From Variovorax sp. PBL-H6 (GTDB lineage: Bacteria; Pseudomonadota; Gammaproteobacteria; Burkholderiales; Burkholderiaceae_C), in the NCBI RefSeq assembly GCF_901827155.1, contig NZ_LR594659.1, forward strand, positions 248,001-312,000: a DNA stretch of 64,000 nucleotides, read 5' to 3'. The position numbers and the translations under genes were made by a program. Shown in pieces: positions 9,355 to 19,433 of this stretch (positions within the stretch are counted from its first letter, which is position 1; the number at the start of each line of letters is the position of its first letter). The notes below the pieces were generated by a model, which saw only the letters and a list, made by a program, of their open reading frames with translations, ran no database searches and was not told the origin of the DNA.

Positions 9355-9530
9355 AGAAACTCCTAAGTTGAAAAATCGTCTTTTCGAACGGGGCTGTGGC
9401 GCCGGGCCATCGAGGTCCGTTGGAGAAAACGTTTCAGTCTCGGGAGGATGGATCGTGCAGCCGGAGACGGGGCTCGCAATCCTCGAACGGCGGCAGCCTG
9501 CGGGGTGTCCGCCGCTGCCGCAGCCGGATG

Positions 9531-9683
9531 TCAGGCCAAGTAGACGGCGATGGAGGCCAGCAGGAGCATCAACACCCCGCCCGCCAGCGGCAGCACCAGG
9601 GGCATCAGGTGAACGATCGACTCGACCGCGTCGTCCTCGACGGCGGCGGCCTTGGCCGGTTCGACAGGAGTGGGATTGGACAT
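9531..9683 (-). CDS. small single-pass membrane protein (50 aa)
   Basis: 50 residues, starting [18 protein letters not shown] and ending in one hydrophobic helix (about residues 25-49). The ATG at 9683 is preceded by GAGGA at the right distance; a longer in-frame start at 9716 is less well supported. The gene sits between pckG and the threonine deaminase gene, on the same strand as both. It resembles the short hypothetical membrane peptides common in Comamonadaceae; no function can be assigned. Confidence 0.65.
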   Translation of the reverse strand: MSNPTPVEPAKAAAVEDDAVESIVHLMPLVLPLAGGVLMLLLASIAVYLA

Positions 9684-9762
9684 GCTTATTCCTCGTGTAC
9701 GCAAAACTGAGGCCATTTTACCGACGGACCCGCACGACGCGATCTAGGGGCTTGCCAGACCC

Positions 9763-10962
9763 TCAGCGCTGCTCGTCCGCCTCGAATCCAGCCGTGCGCA
9801 AGGCCTCGAGCACCATGGCCAGATGCGCACGTCCACGGGTCTGCAACACCAACTCGATATCCACGTTCTGCGCTGCCAGCATGGTGAAGGCGCGTTGGTG
9901 GTGCACCTCGTCGACGTTAGCGCCCGCTTCGGCGACAGTGGCCGTGATCTGGGCCAAGGAGCCGGGCACGTCGCGCGCGCTGACGCGCACGCGCGCAAGC
10001 CGGCCGGCGCGCACCATGCCGCGCTCGATGATTGCCGCCAGCAGCAGGGGGTCGATGTTTCCGCCCGAGAGCACCAGGCCGACCCGCTTGCCCTTGAAGC
10101 GCTCGGGATGCCGAATCAGCGCCGCCAGCCCGGCCGCACCCGCGCCCTCGACCAGCGTCTTCTCGATCTCGAGCAGCATGAGCACTGCCTGTTCGATGTC
10201 GCCCTCGTCGACCAGGAGCAGATCGTCCACCTGCGAGCCGATGATGGCCTGCGTCAGCACGCCCGGTGTGCCGACCGCGATGCCCTCGGCGATGGTGCTC
10301 TGCCCCGATGGATGATTTGTGCCCTGGACGGCATTGACCATCGCCGGAAAGCGCCGGGTCTGTACGCCCACGATCTCGATCCCGGGCTTGCGCGCCCGGG
10401 CAGCGAGCGCCATGCCCGCGATCAGGCCGCCGCCGCCCACCGAGACCACCAGCACATCGAGCTGCGGCACCGCGGCCAGCATCTCGAGCGCGACGGTGCC
10501 CTGGCCGGCGATGATCGCCTCGTCGTCGTAGGGGTGGACGAAGGCCAGGCCTTCCTGCTCCGCGAGCGCCAGGGCGTGGGCACGCGCTGCGTCCAGCGTG
10601 TCACCGTGCAGCACCACCTCGGCCCCGAACCCGCGGGTTCGCTCGATCTTCACGCCCGGCGTGAAGCGGGGCATGACGATCAGCGCCCTCAAGCCAAGAC
10701 GCTGGGCATGGTAGGCCACGCCTTGGGCATGGTTGCCGGCCGACATCGCGATCACGCCCTGGACGCCCTTCTCGGAAAGATCGACCAGCTTGTTGCAGGC
10801 GCCGCGCTCCTTGAAGGAGGCAGTGAACTGCAGGTTCTCGAACTTGAGGAAGACCTGCGCCCCGACGATCTCTGAAAGCGTGCGCGATTCCACGCAGGGC
10901 GTATCGAGCACCTGGCCCTGCAGGCGCTCGGCGGCGCGTTCGATGTCGTCGATTCCAAGCAT
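9763..10962 (-). CDS. threonine ammonia-lyase with C-terminal ACT domain
   Basis: 399 residues from ATG 10962; an ATG three codons upstream (10971) is equally possible. It is a fold-type II PLP enzyme: the PLP lysine is in ASFKERGACNKL, the phosphate-binding glycine loop is SVGGGGLIAGM, and MSAGNHAQGVAYHA is the substrate loop. A C-terminal ACT domain (about residues 325-399) follows. This short layout is that of the TdcB/catabolic threonine deaminases, which make 2-oxobutyrate and ammonia from threonine (or pyruvate from serine). Biosynthetic IlvA usually has a longer regulatory region. Confidence 0.9.
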   Translation of the reverse strand: MLGIDDIERAAERLQGQVLDTPCVESRTLSEIVGAQVFLKFENLQFTASFKERGACNKLVDLSEKGVQGVIAMSAGNHAQGVAYHAQRLGLRALIVMPRFTPGVKIERTRGFGAEVVLHGDTLDAARAHALALAEQEGLAFVHPYDDEAIIAGQGTVALEMLAAVPQLDVLVVSVGGGGLIAGMALAARARKPGIEIVGVQTRRFPAMVNAVQGTNHPSGQSTIAEGIAVGTPGVLTQAIIGSQVDDLLLVDEGDIEQAVLMLLEIEKTLVEGAGAAGLAALIRHPERFKGKRVGLVLSGGNIDPLLLAAIIERGMVRAGRLARVRVSARDVPGSLAQITATVAEAGANVDEVHHQRAFTMLAAQNVDIELVLQTRGRAHLAMVLEALRTAGFEADEQR

Positions 10963-11091
10963 GGGCGGCATTGTGGGACGGAATCGCAACATCCGGGTTT
11001 TTACGGTGCCCGAGTCTTCCCGAAGGCAAAACTCTGCGCTATGGTCGCGATCAGTTTCCGATTCTGGTTTCTCCTAACTGGAGGTTGCTCG

Positions 11092-13413
11092 ATGGTCAAG
11101 CGTTCCGGTGCCGATGTCGTGGCTGCGGCTTCCCGCGGTCATGCATTGCCGTCGCCCGGACTCAAGGAAGCGCCGGTGCTCGAGCTCATGTGCTCGCACT
11201 TCGTGCTCACCCTCGCGGCCAAGCAGGGGCCCCGCTTCAACGTGAGGCGCGACCTCAACGGCCTGCTCTCGCTGACCGGCCGGCACCTGGTCTGGCCCCT
11301 GCCCGTGCTGCAGCGCCTGCGCGAATTCCTCGGCCGCCGCTGCGCCGGCAACGAAGTGTGGAAAGGCGTCGAGCACTTCGATGGCCGCACGCTGCTGGAG
11401 CGTCACGGTGTGTGGCGCGGCCCCTACGAGGAGGGCACGCTCTTCTTCTATCTCGACGAGTACGCCAAGGACCAGCCGAAGGATCTGCTCTCGGTGCTCT
11501 CGGCCACGCGCGACTGGCTCACCCATGCGCTGCGCAAGCAGTCCACCCTGGTCGAGAAGAACATCGACGCGCTCGCAGGCCTCCTTCAGCTCAACAGGGC
11601 CGAGCGCGCGCTCCTGCTCTACGGCACGCTCGCGCGCTACCAGCGCGATCTGCGCTCGCTCTTGGTCGAGTTCAAGGTCAACAACGCGCCGGAAGCCTAC
11701 GCCGCGATCGCCGAGGTGGCCGGTGTCGAAGCCAGCGACGTGGGCGAGGCACTGCGCGCCGGCTCGCGGCTCGAGCGAATCGGCCTGGTCGAAAACCTCA
11801 TCTCCGAGCACAACATCACCGACCTGGCCGACCTCATGAAGGTCAGCGAGAAGCTGCCGCCGGTGCTGATGCGCGAATACCGCGACCACAACGAGCTGAT
11901 GGCCGTGTTCACGCGGCCCTCCGCCAAGAGCGCGCTCGTGGTGCAGGACTTCAGCTTCGTGCAGGAAGATGCGCAGATGCTGATCACCCTGCTTTCCGCC
12001 GCGGTGGCGCGCAAGGAGCCGGGGGTCAACGTGCTGCTCTACGGTCCGCCCGGCACCGGCAAGACCGAGCTCGCGAAGGTCGTCGCCCAAGCCGCCGGCC
12101 TGGAGCTGTTCGAGGTCGAGTACGCCGACCGCGACGGCAACTCGCTCTCGGGCCGTGACCGATACCGGTCACTGCAGATCGCGCAGGTCTTCCTCAAGGG
12201 GAGCGCGCAGGCGGCATTGCTTTTCGACGAGGTCGAGGACGTGTTCCCGCCGATCAGCACCGAGGCGGCCCAGCTCATGGCGCGCGCCGAGCAGATTCCT
12301 GCATCCGCCAGCGGCAGCGTGAGCGGCAAGGCCTGGGTCAACCAGATCCTCGAGTCGAACGCGGTGCCCACGATCTGGGTGACCAACCGCATCGAGCAGA
12401 TCGACCCCGCCTTCCGGCGCCGCTTCGCCTACCACCTCGAGCTCAAGTCGCCGCCGCCCGGTGCGCGCGAGCAACTGGTGCGCAAGACGCTCGAGGGCGT
12501 GGCTGTGTCCGATGCCTTTGCGGCGAAACTGGCTGCCCGCAAGGGCTTGACGCCTGCTCAGATCCGCACGGCGGTGCGCTTCGCGGGTCTTGCCATGTCG
12601 CAGGGCACTTCCATGGAAAGCCTGATCGAACGCCAGCTGCGCAATGCAGACCTTGCACTCGGCACGCAGGGCGGTCTGGGCGCGCGCCGCAGCGTGACCA
12701 CTTACGACCTCGACATGCTCAACGTCGAGAGCCGCTTCGAGATCCCGCGCATCGTCGAGGCGCTCAAGGTGCGCGGCCACGGCACCCTGTGCTTCTACGG
12801 CGCGCCCGGCACCGGCAAGACGGCGCTGGCCGAGCACCTGTCACGCGCCATCGGCCGGCCGCTGATCATCAAGCAGGCGAGCGACCTGATGAGCAAGTAC
12901 GTCGGCGAGACCGAGCAGAACATGGCCGCCATGTTCAAGGAGGCCGAGGCCGAAGAAGCCGTGCTCCTGCTCGACGAGGCCGACAGCTTCCTGCAGGACC
13001 GCCGCGGCGCACAGCGCACCTACGAAGTGACCGAGGTCAACGAGATGCTTCAGGGCATGGAACGCTTCGACGGCATCTTCGTCTGCACGACCAACCTGCT
13101 CGACCGCCTCGACCAGGCCGCGTTGCGGCGCTTTACGTTCAAGATCAAGTTCATGCCGCTGACGCCGGTGCAGCGCGAGCGCATGTTCTTGATCGAGGCG
13201 CTGGACGGCGACGCTGCCGGCCTGACGAGCGAACGGCAACAGCGCTTGGCCAGGCTGCCGCAGCTGTGTCCTGGCGATTTCGCGGCCGTCAAGCGCCAGA
13301 CCGATATTCTTGGCGTCGCGTTCTCGGCAGACGAGTTCCTGGACCAGCTCGAGGCCGAGCACCGCATCAAGCCCGAGGTACGCGAATCGCGCAGCATGGG
13401 CTTCGTTCACTGA
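11092..13413 (+). CDS. double AAA+ ATPase of unknown function
   Basis: 773 residues from ATG 11092, chosen for its GGAGG eleven bases upstream. About 290 N-terminal residues are helical and not recognised. AAA module 1 has Walker A GPPGTGKT near residue 318 and Walker B ALLFDEVEDVF. Module 2 has Walker A GAPGTGKT near residue 570, Walker B VLLLDEADSF and an arginine-finger region ALRRFTFKIKF. Module 2 resembles FtsH/p97-like modules. It is probably a protein-remodelling or unfolding ATPase. The two protease lipoprotein genes downstream could be transcribed with it, but a hairpin lies between them. Confidence 0.85.
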   Translation: MVKRSGADVVAAASRGHALPSPGLKEAPVLELMCSHFVLTLAAKQGPRFNVRRDLNGLLSLTGRHLVWPLPVLQRLREFLGRRCAGNEVWKGVEHFDGRTLLERHGVWRGPYEEGTLFFYLDEYAKDQPKDLLSVLSATRDWLTHALRKQSTLVEKNIDALAGLLQLNRAERALLLYGTLARYQRDLRSLLVEFKVNNAPEAYAAIAEVAGVEASDVGEALRAGSRLERIGLVENLISEHNITDLADLMKVSEKLPPVLMREYRDHNELMAVFTRPSAKSALVVQDFSFVQEDAQMLITLLSAAVARKEPGVNVLLYGPPGTGKTELAKVVAQAAGLELFEVEYADRDGNSLSGRDRYRSLQIAQVFLKGSAQAALLFDEVEDVFPPISTEAAQLMARAEQIPASASGSVSGKAWVNQILESNAVPTIWVTNRIEQIDPAFRRRFAYHLELKSPPPGAREQLVRKTLEGVAVSDAFAAKLAARKGLTPAQIRTAVRFAGLAMSQGTSMESLIERQLRNADLALGTQGGLGARRSVTTYDLDMLNVESRFEIPRIVEALKVRGHGTLCFYGAPGTGKTALAEHLSRAIGRPLIIKQASDLMSKYVGETEQNMAAMFKEAEAEEAVLLLDEADSFLQDRRGAQRTYEVTEVNEMLQGMERFDGIFVCTTNLLDRLDQAALRRFTFKIKFMPLTPVQRERMFLIEALDGDAAGLTSERQQRLARLPQLCPGDFAAVKRQTDILGVAFSADEFLDQLEAEHRIKPEVRESRSMGFVH

Positions 13414-13421
13414 GACTGCGA

Positions 13422-13440
13422 CCGGCGCATTGCGCGCCGG
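13422..13440. terminator. hairpin between the AAA+ gene and the first S41 gene
   Basis: CCGGCGC-ATTGC-GCGCCGG is a perfect 7-bp G/C stem directly after the AAA+ stop codon. It lacks a T-run, so it is at best a weak or factor-dependent terminator. Confidence 0.35.
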
Positions 13441-13459
13441 CGCGTGAGGGGGATACTTC

Positions 13460-15034
13460 ATGGAGCTTCGATTGCAGCGGCTGGCTGCGCTGGTGACTGT
13501 GTGCGCGGCCGCCGCAGCAATGACGGCCTGCGGAGGTGGTGGCGGAGGCGGTGGCGGCGCCTTCATGCCCGTGGCCACGACCCCGCAGCGCCCGGCCGAG
13601 CCCGCGGCCGAGGACGATGCCATCGCCGCTTCCGCCAGCGTCGCGGGCCTTTGCGCCGCGCCGCGCAACGGCATCGACCCGGACACCGGCGCCGTCTTCC
13701 CCGACCGCAGCGGCACCACCGCCGACGAGAAGCGCTGGGTGCGCGGCTGGATCGACGAAACCTACCTCTGGTTCGACGAAGTGCCGGCCACTCTGGCATC
13801 GAAGGACTACGCCACGCCGATTGCCTGGTTCGACGTGCTCAGGTCACCTCGGCTCACCGCTTCCGGCCGAGCCAAGGACCGCTTTCACTTCACGCAGGGT
13901 ACGGCCGCCTATCGCGCGCTGTCGCAAGGCGGTGTGGATGTGGGCTACGGCCTGGAACTGGCTTTCCTGAGCGCATCGCCGCCGCGTGACGTGCGCGTGG
14001 CCTACACCGAGCCCAACTCGCCCGCGGCGCAGGCGGGCATCGTGCGCGGCACGCGCGTCGTGGAAATCGATGGTGTCGACGTTGCCAACGGCGTCGACAC
14101 GACCACGCTCAACGCAGGCCTGGCCCCGGCCCGCGAGGGCGAGGCGCACAGCTTCAGGCTGCGCGCGCCCGACGGCGCAGAGCGCACGCTCGCGCTGGCC
14201 GCCGCGCGTGTTACCCGCACTCCAGTGCAGAACGTGAAGACCATCGCGACCGCAAGCGGGCCGGTGGGGTACATGCAATTCAACGACCACCTCGCGACCG
14301 CGGAGGCGGCGCTGATAGCGGCCGTGAACCAACTGCAAAGCGCGGGCATCGCCGACCTGGTGATCGACATGCGCTACAACGGCGGCGGCCTGCTCGATGT
14401 TGCGAGCGAGCTGGCTGCCATGGTCAGCTCGCAGGGCGCGACCACCGGCGCCGTGTTCGAGCGCCTCGTTTTCAACAGCAAGAACCCTTTTCGCCTCGCG
14501 CCCGCGCAGGCCACCTTGCCCTTCCACGTGACTTCGCGCGGCTTTTCCACACCGGCCGGGCAGGTGCTGCCGCGCCTGGGCCTGTCGCGCGTCACCGTGC
14601 TCGCGGGCCCTGACACCTGCTCCGCCAGCGAATCGGTGATCAACAGCCTGCGTGGCGTCGGCGTCGCGGTCAACCTGATCGGCGGCCCCACCTGCGGCAA
14701 GCCCTATGGCTTCCTGCCGCAGGACAACTGCGGCACCACCTACTTCGCGATCCAGTTCCAGGGCGTCAACAACCAGGGCTTCGGCGACTACGGCGACGGC
14801 TTTGCGCCGACCTGCGTCGTGGCCGACGACTTCGATCACGCCTTGGGCGACCCTACCGAGGCGCGGCTCGCGGCGGCGTTGACCTTGCGCAGCAGCGGCG
14901 CGTGCCCGGCGTCGGAGTCGAGCAAGGCCGAACTGGCGTTGCGCAAGGCGGAGACCCAGGGCGCGCCGTATCTCATGCGATCGCCAGTCCGTGAAAACCG
15001 GCTGGTTGCCACGCTGCGCGCGACGCAGCCCTGA
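13460..15034 (+). CDS. S41-family peptidase lipoprotein (paralogue 1)
   Basis: 524 residues. The signal ends in a lipobox (MTAC at 21-24, Cys24) followed by a Gly run, so the mature protein is a lipid-anchored envelope protein. A PDZ-like segment lies around residues 150-250 (YTEPNSPAAQAGIVRGTRVVEIDG). The S41 core holds DLVIDMRYNGGGLLD, then CSASES (Ser388/390) and CGKP (Lys414). The spacing of about 25 residues fits the Ser-Lys dyad of C-terminal processing peptidases. A near-duplicate follows at 15150. The substrate is unknown. Confidence 0.88.
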   Translation: MELRLQRLAALVTVCAAAAAMTACGGGGGGGGGAFMPVATTPQRPAEPAAEDDAIAASASVAGLCAAPRNGIDPDTGAVFPDRSGTTADEKRWVRGWIDETYLWFDEVPATLASKDYATPIAWFDVLRSPRLTASGRAKDRFHFTQGTAAYRALSQGGVDVGYGLELAFLSASPPRDVRVAYTEPNSPAAQAGIVRGTRVVEIDGVDVANGVDTTTLNAGLAPAREGEAHSFRLRAPDGAERTLALAAARVTRTPVQNVKTIATASGPVGYMQFNDHLATAEAALIAAVNQLQSAGIADLVIDMRYNGGGLLDVASELAAMVSSQGATTGAVFERLVFNSKNPFRLAPAQATLPFHVTSRGFSTPAGQVLPRLGLSRVTVLAGPDTCSASESVINSLRGVGVAVNLIGGPTCGKPYGFLPQDNCGTTYFAIQFQGVNNQGFGDYGDGFAPTCVVADDFDHALGDPTEARLAAALTLRSSGACPASESSKAELALRKAETQGAPYLMRSPVRENRLVATLRATQP

Positions 15035-15149
15035 CGCGAAACCGTGAATCTCCCATTCTGAAGAATTGTCGTTGCGAGAACTATTTTGACCTGAGTGTTT
15101 CTAGCATCCCCCGGCTGCAAATTGACAGCGATGTCTCATCGGAGGAAGC

Positions 15150-16883
15150 ATGGGGAGAGTTCTCGACAAGAAGCTGGCGCGATGCGCGCTCGGCCTGGCA
15201 TGGACCGTCGCACTCGCGGCATGCGGTGGTGGAGGCGGCGGCCCCATGTTTCCACCTTTCCTCACGGCTCCTGCCGCGCCCGGGGACTCTGCTTCGGTTC
15301 CGGTGCCGACGGCCGCCGAGGACCCGGTCGCGTCCTCTCCGGCTGTGCCTCCCCTGGACCCCGCTGCGCCCTTGCAGCCCGCCAATCCTCCAACGGCAGT
15401 GCCCGAGGCGCCGGTCGTCCCACCAGCGCCTCCAGCGCCCGAGCCTCGGGAAGACATCGTCAAGTCATCCGACGTGGCCGCCCAATGCGCCGCGCCGCGA
15501 ACCGGCATCGATCCGTCGACCGGCGCCGCGTTCACCGATTTGCAAGGCACGCTGGCTCTCGAAAAGAGTTGGGTGCGCGGCTGGATCGATGAAACCTATC
15601 TGTGGTACGACGAAGTGCCCACCTATCTGCTCGCGAAAGACTACGCGACACCCGTCACCTATTTCGACGTCCTGAAAACGCCGAAGCTCACTGCGTCAGG
15701 CAAACCCAAGGACCGCTTCCATTTCACCGCCAACACGGAGCAGGCGCGCGCACTTTCGCAGAACGGCACCGAAATCGGCTATGGCATGCAACTCGCCTTC
15801 ATCAGCGCCTCGGCGCCGCGCGACATCCGCGTCGCATTCACCGAGCCGGGTTCTCCGGCGGCACAGGCCGCTGTGGCTCGTGGGGATCGGTTGATCGAGA
15901 TCGACGGCATCGATGCCGTGAACGGGACGGAGGTCGACTCGCTGAATGCCGCGATCGCGCCCCAGCGCGCAGGAGTACAGCACAGCTTCAAGCTGCGGGC
16001 GAACGATGGCACCGAGCGCATCCTCACGCTCGCGTCGGCGTCGATTACTCGCGATCCCGTGCCGACGCTCAACGCCTTCACCCTCCCCGGCGGCAAGCGT
16101 GTCGGCTACATGCTTTTCAACGAACACATTGCGACAGCCGAATACTGGCTCACCGCCACGATGGAGCTATTCCAGTCCATCGGCATCACCGATCTCGTGA
16201 TCGACATGCGCTACAACGGCGGCGGGTATCTCGACATTGCGAGCCAGCTGGCCTACATGGTGAGCTCCAGCGCGGCGACCCAGGGCAAGACCTTCGAGCG
16301 GCTTCAGTACAACCGCAAGAATCCGTTTCAGCTGACGCCAGAGCAGACCATCGTGCCCTTCCATCCCACGGCCCTCGGATTCTCGGAGGATGCGGGGCTC
16401 CCTATGAGTGCGGGGTACGCCTTGCCGCAACTCGGGCTGTCCCGCGTCACAGTGCTGAGTGGCCCCGACACCTGCTCGGCCAGTGAGTCCGTCGTCAACA
16501 GCCTGCGAGGCATCGGCATCACGGTCGACCTGGTCGGCGGCGGCACGTGCGGCAAGCCCTACGGATTCACCCCGCAGGACAACTGCGGCACCAGTTACTA
16601 CGCGATCCAGTTCCAGGGCGTCAACGACAAGGGCTTCGGCGATTACGGCGATGGCTTCAAGCCGACCTGTGCGGTGGTGGACGACTTCACGCACGCGCTC
16701 GGCGATCCAAAGGAAGCGCGGCTTGCAGTGGCATTGCATCTGCTCGGCGGCGGCGTCTGCCCCACACCGCCATCGTCGGTCAGCAAGGGTGACATTGCCA
16801 TGCGCAAGGCCGAAGCCGAGCGCGTGCCTTACCTGGTGCGCTCTCCGATCCTCGAGAACCGGCTGCTCCGGCCCGGCCGCTAG
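15150..16883 (+). CDS. S41-family peptidase lipoprotein (paralogue 2)
   Basis: 577 residues, strongly similar along its length to the preceding gene product: GIDPSTGA, VRGWIDETYLWYDEVP, DLVIDMRYNGGG, CSASESVVNSLRG and CGKPYGFTPQDNCGT. The lipobox is LAAC at the end of a 29-residue signal, followed by GGGGGG. A Pro/Ala-rich linker of about 80 residues, much longer than in paralogue 1, precedes the core. The ATG at 15150 has GGAGGAAG just upstream. The gap of 115 bases with its own start region allows separate expression. Gene duplication is evident. Confidence 0.88.
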   Translation: MGRVLDKKLARCALGLAWTVALAACGGGGGGPMFPPFLTAPAAPGDSASVPVPTAAEDPVASSPAVPPLDPAAPLQPANPPTAVPEAPVVPPAPPAPEPREDIVKSSDVAAQCAAPRTGIDPSTGAAFTDLQGTLALEKSWVRGWIDETYLWYDEVPTYLLAKDYATPVTYFDVLKTPKLTASGKPKDRFHFTANTEQARALSQNGTEIGYGMQLAFISASAPRDIRVAFTEPGSPAAQAAVARGDRLIEIDGIDAVNGTEVDSLNAAIAPQRAGVQHSFKLRANDGTERILTLASASITRDPVPTLNAFTLPGGKRVGYMLFNEHIATAEYWLTATMELFQSIGITDLVIDMRYNGGGYLDIASQLAYMVSSSAATQGKTFERLQYNRKNPFQLTPEQTIVPFHPTALGFSEDAGLPMSAGYALPQLGLSRVTVLSGPDTCSASESVVNSLRGIGITVDLVGGGTCGKPYGFTPQDNCGTSYYAIQFQGVNDKGFGDYGDGFKPTCAVVDDFTHALGDPKEARLAVALHLLGGGVCPTPPSSVSKGDIAMRKAEAERVPYLVRSPILENRLLRPGR

Positions 16884-16888
16884 CCAGG

Positions 16889-18868
16889 CTAGAACGCGGC
16901 GCAGACCCTGAGCACATCCGCCCCGTAGGCATCCAGCTTCTTGCTGCCGATCCCGCTCAGGCCTTGCAGGTCCTCGAGTGTGCCCGGTGCCCGCTCGGCA
17001 ATCGCGGCGAGCGTGGCGTCGTGAAAGATCACGTAGGCCGGCAGGTTGTGCTCGCGCGCCACCTCCCCGCGCCAGGCCTTCAGCGCGGCGAAGCGTGCCT
17101 GGCCCGCCATGTCCAACGTGGCCGCTGCGGGCGAGGGCGCGCCGCGCGCCGGCTTGTCGCGCCGTGACTTCTTCCGATCGGCTGGTGACGACACCGACTC
17201 GCGCAGCAGCACTTGCATCTCGCCCTTCAGCACCGCGCGCGAGCCTTCGGTGAGCTGCAGGGTGTTGAAGGCCTGTGAATCGACCGACAGCGCGCCGGTG
17301 GCGATCAGCTGGCGCATCACGCCGCGCAGCTGTGCCTCGCTGAACTCGCTGCCGAGGCCGAACGTGCTGAGCTTCGCATGGCCGAACTGCGTCACCTTCT
17401 CCGTGGTCTTGCCGCGAAGAATGTCCATGATGTGGCCGGCCCCGAAGCTGATGCCGCTGTGCTGCTGCACGCGGTAGATGGTCGACAGCAGCTTGCGTGC
17501 CGCGTCCGTGCCGTCCCACACCTGCGGCGGGTTCAGGCAGTTGTCGCAGTTGCCGCAGACTGTGCTGTGCTCGCCGAAGTAGTTCAGTAGCCGCACCCGC
17601 CGGCAGTCGCTGGCCTCGGCCAGCGAGAGCAGCGCGTCGAGCTTGCCGCGCATCACCTGCTTGAACTCCTCGCCGGCAGGGCTCTCGTCGATCATGCGGC
17701 GCTGGTTCACCACATCCTGCAGGCCGTAGGTCATCCACGCGTCGGCCGGCGCGCCGTCGCGGCCGGCGCGACCTGTCTCCTGGTAGTAGCCCTCGATGTT
17801 CTTCGGCATGTCGAGGTGGGCCACGAAGCGCACGTCCGGCTTGTCGATCCCCATGCCGAAGGCAATGGTCGCCACCATCACGATGCCTTCGTCACGCAAA
17901 AAGCGATCCTGATGTTTCTGGCGCACCGCGGCATCGAGCCCGGCGTGGTAGGGCAGGGCCTCGACGCCGGCGTCGCGCAGGGTCTGGGCCGTGTCCTCGA
18001 CGCGTTTGCGCGACTGGCAATACACCACGCCCGCGTCGCCCTCGTGCTCGCGCTCGATGAAGCGCAAGAGCTGCGTGGTCGGGTCCTTCTTCTCGACGAT
18101 CGTGTAGCGGATGTTCGGCCGGTCGAAGCTGGAGACGAACTGGCGCGCCTCCTCGAGCTGCAGCCGCTCCACGATGTCGGCGCGCGTCAGCGCGTCGGCG
18201 GTGGCGGTGAGCGCGATGCGCGGCACGCCGGCATAGCGCTCGTGCAGCACCGTCAGCGCGCGGTACTCGGGCCGGAAGTCGTGGCCCCATTGGCTCACGC
18301 AGTGCGCTTCGTCGATCGCGAACAGCGACAGCTTGCCGCGCTGATGCAGTTCGTCGAGCTGCGAGAGAAAGCGCGGCGTCGTCACCCGTTCGGGCGCCGC
18401 GTAGAGCAAGGTGATCTCGCCACGCAACATGCGGCGCTCGACGTCCTGCGTCTCTTGCCAATCGAGCGTGGAGTTGAGAAAGGCCGCATTGACGCCGGCC
18501 TCGTGCAGGGCGCCCACCTGGTCGTGCATCAGCGCGATCAACGGCGAAACGACGACCGTCACGCCGCGGCCGGCGCGCTGCCGCGCGATCGCGGGGATCT
18601 GGTAGCACAGCGACTTGCCGCCGCCGGTGGGCATCAGCACCAGCGCGTCGGCTCCGGCGGTGACGTTCTCGATGATGGCTTGTTGATGGCCGCGGAATTC
18701 GGCGTAGCCGAAGACGTCGCGAAGGATCTGCGACAACTCGCGATCGGATGATGGGGACGGCAAGACGGACACGGGCGTGGCACCGATGGCGTGAAGATTC
18801 TCGGGGGAGGACGGACTGGCACCGCATTGGGCGCCGAAAGCTGATTGTCGCTTCAGCCGCCGCCACAA
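16889..18868 (-). CDS. recQ: ATP-dependent DNA helicase RecQ
   Basis: Up to 659 residues. The superfamily 2 helicase motifs are clear: [12 protein letters not shown] (Walker A), [15 protein letters not shown] (DEAH plus aromatic loop), [24 protein letters not shown] and [10 protein letters not shown]. An RQC zinc region follows ([19 protein letters not shown]), then a C-terminal HRDC domain (about the last 80 residues, [12 protein letters not shown]). It unwinds DNA 3' to 5' in RecF-type repair. The start is uncertain: the first 30-odd residues before [10 protein letters not shown] look dispensable, and a GTG at 18772 or TTG at 18763 are alternatives. Confidence 0.95.
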   Translation of the reverse strand: MWRRLKRQSAFGAQCGASPSSPENLHAIGATPVSVLPSPSSDRELSQILRDVFGYAEFRGHQQAIIENVTAGADALVLMPTGGGKSLCYQIPAIARQRAGRGVTVVVSPLIALMHDQVGALHEAGVNAAFLNSTLDWQETQDVERRMLRGEITLLYAAPERVTTPRFLSQLDELHQRGKLSLFAIDEAHCVSQWGHDFRPEYRALTVLHERYAGVPRIALTATADALTRADIVERLQLEEARQFVSSFDRPNIRYTIVEKKDPTTQLLRFIEREHEGDAGVVYCQSRKRVEDTAQTLRDAGVEALPYHAGLDAAVRQKHQDRFLRDEGIVMVATIAFGMGIDKPDVRFVAHLDMPKNIEGYYQETGRAGRDGAPADAWMTYGLQDVVNQRRMIDESPAGEEFKQVMRGKLDALLSLAEASDCRRVRLLNYFGEHSTVCGNCDNCLNPPQVWDGTDAARKLLSTIYRVQQHSGISFGAGHIMDILRGKTTEKVTQFGHAKLSTFGLGSEFSEAQLRGVMRQLIATGALSVDSQAFNTLQLTEGSRAVLKGEMQVLLRESVSSPADRKKSRRDKPARGAPSPAAATLDMAGQARFAALKAWRGEVAREHNLPAYVIFHDATLAAIAERAPGTLEDLQGLSGIGSKKLDAYGADVLRVCAAF

Positions 18869-18961
18869 AAGGTCAGGCTTTCCGGCGGAGTGCCGGGGAG
18901 ACGATTGTTACCAACTAGCCAAGTGGATTTCCTTTGTTCGATCTGATGAGGAGACGGGCTC

Positions 18962-19423
18962 ATGAGTAGGGAAGACTATGTCGAGCTGGTTCAGGATCTT
19001 TGCGAGGAGCTGGGGCTCGCCGACGCCAGCGAGTTCCTGGGTCGCGGCTTGCTTCGGGTGGACGACACGCTGATCGCCATCGAGTACATCGAGGAGCGCG
19101 ACGAGATCCGCCTGCTGGCGGACCTCGACGAGTTCGAGGAGGGCGTCGACAGGGGCGAGATGCTCCAACTGCTCCTGGAGCTCAACCTCGGCAACGCCGG
19201 CTTCTATTTGCCCGCCTTCAGCCTGCACCCTGAGAGCGATCACCCCGTGTTGGCCCACCACATTCCCCTGCCGGTATTGCTGGAGGAAGACGTCGATCTG
19301 GCATTCGTGCTCACGGAGAGGCTGGTCCCCTTGCTGGACGATTCGAAGCTCAGGTTGAGGGAGGCACTCGACAGCAAATCTTCAAGCGCCGGCCCCTTGC
19401 CGCTTCCTGGTTCGTTGGTCTGA
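18962..19423 (+). CDS. CesT-like type III secretion chaperone (paralogue A)
   Basis: 153 residues, acidic, with the shape of the Tir-chaperone family: an N-terminal helix (MSREDYVELVQDLCEELGL), alternating short strands (LIAIEYIEERDEIRLLADLD), then LLQLLLELNL and a late helical segment ending LLDDSKLRLREAL. Such proteins bind the N-terminus of one secreted effector and keep it export-ready. The GAGGAGA stretch seven bases upstream of the ATG supports the start. It heads a likely operon with a second copy at 19434 and a large protein at 19919. No secretion apparatus lies in the window. The family call is by pattern, not search. Confidence 0.65.
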   Translation: MSREDYVELVQDLCEELGLADASEFLGRGLLRVDDTLIAIEYIEERDEIRLLADLDEFEEGVDRGEMLQLLLELNLGNAGFYLPAFSLHPESDHPVLAHHIPLPVLLEEDVDLAFVLTERLVPLLDDSKLRLREALDSKSSSAGPLPLPGSLV

Positions 19424-19433
19424 CAAGCAAGGG

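Noticed and set aside
7564..9366. A 600-codon open frame on the forward strand
   Set aside because: Antisense to pckG, which is unmistakable; no ribosome-binding site and atypical composition.
18869..18961. PIP-box or HrpL-type promoter before the first chaperone locus
   Set aside because: No TTCG-N16-TTCG pair or GGAAC element could be found upstream of 18962.
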